Source: Sinotaia quadrata
Lineage: Eukaryota > Mollusca > Gastropoda > Architaenioglossa > Viviparidae
DNA length: 64,000 nucleotides
Reading direction: 5' to 3'
Assembly (NCBI GenBank): GCA_028829895.1
Contig: CM054182.1
Location: 13,350,001 to 13,414,000, forward strand
Shown here one piece after another: positions 55,414 through 64,000 of the stretch (its first letter is position 1; each line of letters begins with the position of its first letter). The notes under the pieces were generated by a model. The model did no database searches. It worked only from the letters and a program-made list of their open reading frames with translations, and was not told the origin of the DNA. Made by a program: the position numbers and the translations under genes.

Positions 55414-58400
55414 GTGAAGACAGTATAGAGTTTCTTTAATTACATTTACGATATATAATATCGCATACTGTTTTGAGTGTTTATTCTTGTGAAAGAGGAG
55501 CTAAATGTGTACATACATTAAGTAAATATTAAAAGCCCTACATAGAAGTAGCTTCCATTAATTCTCGGAGTTGTCCATTGAAATTGAATGAAGCTGGTAC
55601 TTGCAGTGATGCACTTTATAATTATAGAGTGGTACTGGTAGATAATCACTGATGTAGCCAATGATTCGAGTGTGAAGGTAGCATTTATTTATAAGCTATC
55701 GATAACCCATTTATTCCATAGATGATGTTGTTTGCAGTATTTAAAAATTAACTTCATTATTTTATAATTATAACTAATAATTAATATAAGGATATTATTT
55801 ATTAATAATAATAAATAATAATATAATTAAACAAACTTTTCTGTTACTAATTTACTATTAAAGTTTCACTAATTATTTAGTGTCTTGAGTAGTGTTACTC
55901 GGTGAAACTAGCAGCAGGACACCAATATTGCACAAGATGCAATCGCATATTTCACACAAGTTATTTTATTTTTGTTTCAGAATTTATATCAGGTAAAAAA
56001 AATAAATACACTTCATTAAAGTCACTTGAGGTAGCGGGGGGGGGGAGGGGGGCTATTTAAAAATACAAAACAATATTCCATGCAGCCATGCTTTTATGTG
56101 ATTTGTTTACTATCTGTTCTATTAATAGTATTATAATTTATATATGCTTGACATTTTTGTGTGTGTGCAGATTGATGTATATTTATCCAAAAGCTTGGCT
56201 ACAAACCTTTATGTTTTACAGGTAAACTCGTATTTTGTAAAATACCGATTGATATTTATTTATCACAAAACTTGACTACCAACCTTAGGTTTTACAGATA
56301 AACTTACATTAAAATACAGTTTGACATCCACTCATTGAAATATTTGCTGTATACTTCAGGTAATTAGGTATGATGTTTTTACTTTTAGATGTGGTTTGTA
56401 TAAAATTCATATTGATTACCCTTTATCCAAATACACAACTACTATCTGACAGTGTACAGGTAAGTTTTAAAATTCTGATATTTATCAAATGTTGTTGATT
56501 TTAATTTGTTTTTTCTCTATTCTAATTCTAATTCTAATTCTTCAAAGCAGTTGATTCTGCTAACCAGTATCACAGAATGTCATCTCTTCAAAAATTACTA
56601 TGTAGTATGTATAATAATCAGTATCTATATCAATTATTCATTAGTTATATTTTTCAGTCTGTACTCTAATGTTTAAAATATACACTAAACAATCCTTTTC
56701 TTTACCTTTAGATTAAATTGAATATATTTAATGAATTCTTATGATTATTATTTTTTTAAATATTATTATTAATGTAAAATAAATTATGAAATGCACTTTT
56801 TTTCAAGTATCCACTGCGACCTTTACGTATGTCATACGAAAATACTGAACATTTCAAGGCTAGAGTGAAGCCAGGACAGAAAAGGGTAAATGGTTTAAAT
56901 TGTTTATTTTTTAGATTTGCTTCTTTTGATTTGATTTACTGTTTGGTTATGCGCAAATGGTTAATTTTCTTTCATGAAAAGAAATAAAATCATTTGCTTT
57001 AAACAAAGAAAATTTGTGCTTTGTCAAAATTTTGGTGTGTGATATACATATAGAAAGATTAACATTCATAGAATCTTGGAAACATGTATACACAGACAGT
57101 GATTATTTTTTATTTACGGGGAGAGAAATCTAAAAGAATTTTCCTGATTACACGGCTTTGGTATTCAAAATAAAGTGACACAGAATAATTATCTTTTCTT
57201 TCAATCCACAATGTTGAACATGTCATTAAAAACTTTTAATACTGTTTGTCATGTTTTTTCTCTTCCATCTATATCTAATGTAAATCCCTTTTTATAGAAA
57301 ATATAAAATTTAGGCTTTAATGTAAATCTTTTTTTTCTATAAGAGAAATATCCAATAAGGCAGTCTACCATATATTAGGTAGCAGCATGCACCAGCAAAA
57401 GCTGGCAGACAACTGAAAGAAGTCTCTAACTTGCTAGCTTTCTCACTAATGAAAAGACGTTTAATAATGCATTGACCTGAATAAACTTGGTATCAAAAGA
57501 AAGGTCAAGTTTTTGTCTTTTCTGCTGTATGTTTGTTTTGTGTTTGGGGACAGAAAATTTACACACTTAAGCTGTGTACGTTGTCCACTATCAAGCTTAA
57601 AAATGGCTTTCAAATCTTGTTTCTGTCGCTTGGGGTCAGAAAACCTCGTTTTCGCCAACTGATTCATGTCATGGAAATCTAAAAAATAAGAAACCTTACA
57701 GAACACTTTGGTATAATTTTTTTTTCTAAATATTCAGCTTGCAAAAAATGTGCAACCTCAGTAAAATATAGGTCTGCTTCTGGATCTTTTATCTCAGGAA
57801 CTACTTAACCAAACTATGATAACCTTAGGTGAACCATAAAACTGATATTATGCAGAATAGAATAGTGTACAAAACTATGTAATAGTAGCTATGCAGAGGA
57901 TGCGCTGAGTGATAATTGAGAGAGAGATACACACACACCCCTCTACTAATTTGATGATTTATCAAATTTTGCGGGTGTATATCTTTAAATGTTAGTGATA
58001 GACCATGCTGGGAAAAAAATGTCACTGTTTAGGTAATAGGTACTCCCCCCCCCCCAAAAAAAAAAAAATATATATAATTTATACCTATCAATCTATTTCA
58101 TCAACAACTGGTCAACTTCAAAAATATTATTTCGTGTAAATTGAAGTGTGAAAATTTACTATTTAGAGCAACTCTGATATGCTAGTTGTGTAATAATTAT
58201 TTCAAATGATTCCATTTTCCTGATATGTGCTCACAACAACTTCTTCAGAATAAGTAACTTTAAAAATGTTGTGGACTTTTAAGCCACTTATTGAATATTA
58301 TGATGTCTTAAATATGCACTTTATAATATATTACAAGTGTGTTTACGTACTGAAGAGGTACGTTTGCGCTGTTTGTAATATATAATACATTCTCTGAAAA

Positions 58401-61400
58401 GAACTTCTGCATTTTTATCATTTAGAATATACCCTTCTGTTATAATTTTAACTTTGCCATTTCATAACTACAGATTTTTACTTTTTTTTACAGTGTATTA
58501 CTATTAAAAATGAGCATTTTATTCATCTCGTAAATTGATGACAACAAACTTGTATATTTAAAAAATATGATATTTCATAAACTTCTTGAGGTTTTCTCTT
58601 AAAATTTTGCAAGCAACCTTATATCATCTAATATTTTTATGTAAACATATTTGTTTTACTCTGAATCAAATTTGAAAAATAGGACTACCTAATTTGAATG
58701 TACAACATATCACCCTATGCCTTGTGACTTGGTCAACTCTTTGCCAACTTGTCCAGTCTCACTGCTTGCTCTTTTGATTGCATTGCCACAATTACATCCA
58801 CAATACAAAGGGTGCTGTGAGTGATTTATGATTTATGATGTTTTAATTTTGTGGTTGATGGAAGTCTGACTGTTTTTGCAGATAGAACTGGAAATTTCAC
58901 TGAACACTAAAAGCCTAAATTATTCCAAAAGTAAAGGGGAACAAATTGCTGTTAATGTTGATGGCTGCAGCGAGCTGATCAAAGAAGATCCTTCTTTTGC
59001 TAGGTGTGTGATTATTTCTTTGAAGTTCGATTGCAATAAACCCTTTCATCTTTAGTTCTTCAGTTGCTTTGTTTTTGCTTTTTAATTTTTTCAATTCTTG
59101 CAATGTGTATTTTATATATTTTCTGTTTTTCTTTTTAATTTCTTTTAATTACTTTTACATTTACTTATTTAACTTAATCTCTCTGTGATTGCTTCTTTGT
59201 TTTATAGTTACATTTTATACTTTTAAAGTTATGTCTGTAGTTCAGTATCAGTAAAAAAAATATTTAAAAAAATAATTCAACCTAAAGTATCTTACTGAAA
59301 TGCTGTAATATACATACAGGGTAATCCTGATCATCTGAGTGTATTGAGAACGATCCTAGCAGTGTTGTTTTATTTGCAGTGGCATGATGGATAAGCAGAT
59401 ACTGCGGTCAGTGCCTTGCTCAGTGGATTCTAGGAGGTATGCAGTTGGTGTGTTAAAAAATGGTACGTCCTTTTGCATGCATCTTTTACCTTCTTCACAA
59501 TTAGAATTTTACAACCTGTGCTCAGAATTCTTGACAAAATTTAGAATTATAAATCTGAGAAGCACTTTAAACAAAGTACATAGCTATCAAAAATACAAGC
59601 AAATTTAATATGTATTGAGTAAAATGTATTCCACAATTATTTTTATTAGTTCAGTGTTATACTGTAATTAAGTGTTTTCAACAGAAATATGTGTTAGGAC
59701 CATGATGCTTAATTTTGAGAACTAACTTAGCTTTTAGCAAACTAGATTCTTTTTCTGTGATCGATTGAGCAAATGTAATTAAAGTATTTGAAAAAATTTT
59801 TAACTTTATAAAATAGTCAAATCATTTCAGGAAATTCTCACCATTTTTAGATAAGTGATTACAGTCTACAGTCAGGTGTAATGTTATGAATAAATACCAT
59901 CCTTAAGGACACTCTTAAAACAGTTTTGTAATTAAATTGGAATTTATATGTAAATTATCTGTGTGTTAACCCGATAGTCTTGAATAGTGAAAGAGGGCAT
60001 GAATTGAATTAAAAAGGCATTTGATTCCTTACTGAGGCTTAACTCTGTGAATCTGCAGTTCATCCTTGTTGAAAACAGTTTGTTAAGAATGGATGTCGCT
60101 AAATAAATTGGAATTAAAAAAAATAGTGCTTTTCAGGCTCGTTCATATTGGATTGTTGTAAGTTGAGATGGTAGTAATCAAGACGCAACTGTAATAAATA
60201 CATATATATAATTTTAATTGGTGATACCTACTTTTAAAGGTATTATAAATAAGATAAAATTAAATATTGAAGTGTGAGAAATACATTTTTGAATTATTGG
60301 TCCCTCATATTGCCCTTATATATTTGATTGATGCATATAATTTAGTCCATCAAAAATGACAGCATGCATTTTGTCTTTGTACATGTATGCGTGTTTTTTT
60401 AAGCTGATGTCTTGAATGTCAGCTGCTTTTCCTGCACTTTTATTTTATTTATTCACTTTAGTTTTTAGTGAAGTTGATCCATAAATGATTTAGTTATAGC
60501 ACACTGATTTGTGCACTTTTATTCAGATGAGTTGCACCTTACACCTGTTCATGCTGTAGTTCAAATGAGGCCAACATTTGATTACCTAGACAGAGCTGAC
60601 AATAAACAGAAAGAAACTACATCAGCTGATGCAGGTAATTAACCACATCACTGCAGGTAAACCCATTTCTTCTGTTTCCTTGACAATAGGCAGTCCCAAT
60701 GCTTTACAGGCAAAAATTCAAAAATACATGCAAATTTGCTCAAATTTACCACAGAGCAGTTTTCTTCACTTTAAATTTCAACTATTCTTATTTGAAAATA
60801 AAGATTGATGTTTCATTTTTCAAACTATGTTGTTGTTTTTTCATGAATCTTATTATAGTTTCAGTAAACTTTGTTGAAAGTACTTAGGGTGCAACAAAAA
60901 TGGGTCATATGTCACAACACAGCCATAAAAGTAAAATTCACATGTACTTCTGATCCAGCATCTAAAAGTACTAGACAAAGCATTGTCCAATAAGACATTG
61001 TCAGCATCAACAAGGCGAAGTTAGTCAATTTTTCCACCCAAATGAGCAGCCAGTGAGATCTCAGTTTCAACATATATCAACAGTTCTTTGGCAAAGTGGA
61101 TTGCAACATCCATGCAAAGATCCACTGCTGTAGTGGAGGATGAATGAACACTGGTTTCTAGATTGGCATCGCTGGCAAAACCTGTTCTTTGTATACCAGC
61201 AGTTCAAGTACCATGTGAGAGATTGTTCAGTTCAACCGTTTACATTGTAAACAAAACACATTGTTCCACTTGAACCACAAAATATGAACATGTTCATTTG
61301 CCTATGGGACTGGATGAAAGGAGTTGGTGAAGAACATTTTTAATCATTGCTGTTTGAAAGTTTGAACTTATCCTTATATACATTTTTACAATGTCATGGA

Positions 61401-62506
61401 GGGGGGGGGGGGACAAATTTGGAAATTTCTTACTTAATTTACTAAAATTAACTATTTATATTAATTAATCATTATTTTTTCAAAAAGTTAACTATTAAAA
61501 GAATTTATCATTACCAGCCTAAATAAAAGTATCTTTTGGAATTTTTTTTAATTGTCAGTTAAATATTAAGTTGATTTAATACTAAAATATCTATTGATTT
61601 TTTTTTTTATTATTATTCACTCATTCATAGCATTCAAGATAAAACTAAGACAATGATTTAAGGAGTGTGACTGAATTTGTTATACTAGTATTCAACGTAT
61701 TGCCACATTTTTTAAAACTTTATCTTTCCTATAATAACACAGCAAATGTCCTAATTATTTTTGCGTATCAACCTTTCGACTTGTGTTTCATTGAAAATGT
61801 TGATGTGAGTGTTGTTTTTGATGACCTGAGTGACTTGGTCACAATGGCATAGTAACCCATATTTGGGCTAACCAAGACTACCTGTAAATCTGAATTAATC
61901 TACATCAAGGCTTTTTTTTTTATGTGTTCATATATTGTAAATTTGCTCTCTCAAATTATTGAAGATGTATTGTTTAATGACCTTGAATACCATTTAAGGA
62001 AAATTATATGGTGGTGTTCAAATTTAAAAATTTTGTGAAGATTTCTTCATTGCCAAAGACTTTTCTTATTTTTAAAATTACTTGATTCAGATCAACTCAT
62101 TTATGGAGTAATTTTTTAAATGACTTTACCATTAAGTATAAATTTTTACCATTAAGAAATAAATTTAGAGGCAAAGTATGTCACATTTATTTCCTTTAAA
62201 TTTTTTTTTAAATGAGACTTCCCATAACTGATAAGCTAAAAGTACACAATGTGCTTACAGAGTATAAGTTTTGAGGGATTTTGCAATTTGTAAAAATAGC
62301 ATTCAGGCAGAAGGCATTTTCTTACATTTTGAATTACAGCAGATTCATCTCAGGATGAGTTGGAAGAAGAAGCTAAGCCGGTAACGGTCAAGTTTGCACG
62401 TCCTGAGAGTGAGGAAGCTAAGGCGCGCCGCATTGCTTCATTCGAATACATCCAGCAGCAACTGGAGGATGAACCTTGGTGCCCTTTGACATTTCACAAT
62501 TTGCAT
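55375..62506 (+). CDS. POLR3E: RNA polymerase III subunit RPC5, N-terminal part; runs off window
   Basis: RPC5 is a subunit of RNA polymerase III (tRNA and 5S rRNA synthesis) in the nucleus, acting with RPC4 in initiation and termination. Exons: 55375-55413, 56171-56221, 56808-56885, 58882-59003, 59380-59462, 60527-60634, 62340-62506. They give 648 bp, 216 codons, all phases consistent. Matches to human POLR3E: MANEE.DDPV start, IDVYLSKSLA, YPLRP, YSKSKGEQIAVNVDG, MDKQ, ELHLTPVHAVVQMRP, SFxYLDxAD-like FDYLDRAD, DSSQDE, and FARPESEEAKARR. Human POLR3E is about 708 residues, so about 70 percent lies beyond the window. The ATG has A at -3 and G at +4. Confidence 0.95.
56171..56221 (+). CDS. POLR3E: POLR3E exon 2
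   Basis: 17 codons, IDVYLSKSLATNLYVLQ, between TGTGTGCAG and GTAAAC. Decayed copies of the exon follow it. Confidence 0.92.
56248..56459 (+). pseudogene. Decayed tandem copies of POLR3E exon 2
   Basis: 56248-56297 resembles the 51-bp exon closely (ATTGATATTTATTTATCACA) but is 1 bp short and has lost both splice sites. 56320-56359 is weaker, with an ACAG before and GTAATT after. 56411-56459 starts ATTGATTACCCTTTATCCAA and ends ACAG|GTAAGT. Probably non-coding. Confidence 0.7.
56808..56885 (+). CDS. POLR3E: POLR3E exon 3
   Basis: 26 codons, YPLRPLRMSYENTEHFKARV then KPGQKR, phase 0. Matches human YPVRPASMTYDDIPHLSAKI. Confidence 0.93.
58882..59003 (+). CDS. POLR3E: POLR3E exon 4
   Basis: 122 bp, phase 0 to 2: IELEISLNTKSLNYSKSKGE and QIAVNVDG, a signature stretch of RPC5. 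Donor GTGTGT. Confidence 0.93.
59380..59462 (+). CDS. POLR3E: POLR3E exon 5
   Basis: 83 bp, phase 2 to 1: GMMDKQILRSVPCSVDSRRY then AVGVLKN. Acceptor TTTGCAG, donor GTACGT. Confidence 0.9.
60527..60634 (+). CDS. POLR3E: POLR3E exon 6
   Basis: 108 bp, phase 1 at both ends: DELHLTPVHAVVQMRPTFDY then LDRADNKQKETTSADA. Matches human GELHLTPLHGILQLRPSFSY. Confidence 0.94.
62340..62506 (+). CDS. POLR3E: POLR3E exon 7 (last exon in window)
   Basis: 167 bp: DSSQDELEEEAKPVTVKFAR then PESEEAKARRIASFEYIQQQ, ending EPWCPLTFHNLH before GTGAGT. The acceptor is CAGCAG, so one residue is optional (exon start 62340 or 62343). Confidence 0.92.
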
Positions 62507-62855
62507 GTGAGTAACATGTATAATTCTTCTAAACTTGAGTTAGACATTTCACAGTTTGCATGTGAGTAAAACGTATAATTCTTCTAAACTTGAGTTAGAC
62601 ATTTCACAGTTTGTGGGTGACTAAAATGTATAATTCTTCTAAACTTGAGGTAGACATTTCACAGTTTGCATGTGAGTAAAATGTATAATTCTTCTAAACT
62701 TGAGGTAGACATTTCACAGTTTGCGGATGAGTAAAATATATAATTTTTCTGAACTTGACATAGATATTTCACAGTTTGCGGATGAGTAAAATATATAATT
62801 CTTCTAAACTTGACATAGACATTTCACAGTTTGCAGGTGAGTAAAATGTATAATT
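62489..62855 (+). repeat. POLR3E: 55-bp tandem repeat copying the POLR3E exon 7 donor
   Basis: Seven units of ACATTTCACAGTTTGCATGT then GAGTAAAATGTATAATTCTT. The first unit overlaps the last 18 exon bases. Donor positions: 62507 (used), 62562, 62617, 62672, 62837 keep GT; 62727 and 62782 read ATGAGT. Confidence 0.95.
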
Positions 62856-63689
62856 CTTCTAAACTTAAGGTAGCTTGCTTGGAGCATTGTTGTAATTAAT
62901 CAATGCATAGAAATAATGTTGCTTTTTTAAATGTGTTTTTCTTTTTGTATACCTCTTTCCAAAAAATCACATTTTGTGTGCATTCTTGCCTATGTGTGAG
63001 TTTATTTTTAACTTGATAACTTTGTTGTCAGCGTAATATTTGTTTTGTAATATTGTTCATCAGCATAAAAGATAATTTTCATTTGTCTTTCCTGTAAACT
63101 CATTGCTTTCTTTGCTTTGACAGTAGCACACTGTAGAGCCATATTGCATATAATATAGAGAGCAAAAAATTAAATAATTTAATTTTAAAAGGTTAAATAT
63201 TGAAATTATAAAAGTGAATTCATTTACAAAGTTTAATAAATAAATAGTAATAATAGAGACCTTATAACATTAATATAATAGGTTCAAGTGCATTATGATA
63301 TTAGACATAAAAACCACTCCTAATTCAGAAGCTCTTTAACCCTTTCCATAACCTTGGTCAGAGCCATGGTTGGCCACCACAAAACAGCTGTTGACTGTTG
63401 AAAAGACTTAAAATGCCAGTACAGCATAACATTGATTATTTGGCCACTTGTTTTTTTGTCATCTAACATTATCTAATAGTTAGATCTGTCTGATCTGATA
63501 ATTGCAAAAGTGGCTAGTAATTTGGCCTTCACCAGAGTGCATTTTAAAATATCACATGCGTTGTTTATGAAGCTTTTCATTCAGTTTTCTCAAGCAATTT
63601 CACAGTGCTAAACTGAACAGAATGCATGTTTTTAAAAAACTAAAATAAAGACAGTTTATTAAGTAAATGTTAATATTTGTTAACAATTT

Positions 63690-63965
63690 GATAACAGTTG
63701 TTAACCTGACACAACAAAGTTGCCAAAATTATTATTCTCACACAGCAAAGTTGCCACAATTATTATCCTGTCAAACTAAGTTGCTAAAATAGTTATCATC
63801 GCAACAAAGTTGCCACAATTATTATCCTGTCAAACTAAGCTGCTATGATAGTTATCTTGTCCGTCACAGTACAGTTGCCACAATTATGCTGTCAAATTAA
63901 GTTGCTACAAATAGTTATCTTGGTACAACAATGTTGCTGTAATTGTTAACTTGGTCACAACAAAT
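63690..63965. repeat. Diverged tandem repeat, about 50-60 bp unit
   Basis: Units share CAACAAAGTTGCCACAATTA and CTGTCAAACTAAGTTGCTA, in the POLR3E intron at the window end. Confidence 0.82.
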
Positions 63966-64000
63966 TCTAGAAGTAACATCTAGATAAAGGTTCTACCGTT

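Noticed and set aside
60880..61420. Higher-complexity stretch in a POLR3E intron, suspected retrogene fragment
   Set aside because: No readable protein homology was recognised in any frame. It may be an old element but cannot be supported.

Overview
This is AT-rich animal nuclear DNA. Genes are split into short exons by GT-AG introns, microsatellites are abundant, and many introns carry tandem repeats. The two conserved genes (INTS12 and POLR3E) are clearly metazoan. The tandem CBM14/GH18 chitinases and a 5'-truncated RTE-like LINE fit a lophotrochozoan, most likely a mollusc and perhaps a gastropod; that placement is inference. All exon boundaries below were read by hand from GT/AG sites, reading frame and family alignment; there is no transcript support.

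Region 1 (about 0.8-20.3 kb, + strand): a complete secreted chitinase, copy A, with ten coding exons (836-19606) and 523 codons before the stop. It encodes a signal peptide, an N-terminal CBM14 chitin-binding domain, a Pro/Asn repeat linker and a full GH18 catalytic domain.

Region 2 (about 20.65-39.7 kb, + strand): a tandem duplicate, copy B. All seven GH18 exons and a shortened linker exon are intact and in frame, but no signal-peptide exon or CBM14 exon is present. Similarity between the copies starts inside intron 1 of A and continues past the stop codons. Large differences between the copies are insertions or repeat-length changes: a 1559-bp A-specific element with a 7-bp target duplication, a B-specific insert of about 1.7 kb, a second B-specific insert of about 2.4 kb, and many minisatellite changes.

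Region 3 (41216 to about 55.32 kb, - strand): INTS12, the PHD-finger subunit of Integrator, with seven coding exons plus a predicted non-coding first exon. Intron 1 contains a 422-bp truncated RTE-type LINE tail with a perfect 14-bp target-site duplication.

Region 4 (55375 to window end, + strand): the first seven coding exons (216 codons) of POLR3E/RPC5, an RNA polymerase III subunit; the rest lies beyond the window. INTS12 and POLR3E are head to head with only about 54 bp between the predicted INTS12 exon-1 donor and the POLR3E start codon, implying a shared promoter.

The most unusual theme is that all three gene types have intronic tandem repeats that copy splice junctions: the exon 7 donor of POLR3E (55-bp units), the exon 5 donor of INTS12 (about 81-bp units), all of POLR3E exon 2 (decayed copies), and acceptors in the chitinases (57-bp units at CBM14, and copies before the sixth GH18 exon). 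No tRNA, rRNA, CRISPR array or prokaryotic gene was seen.
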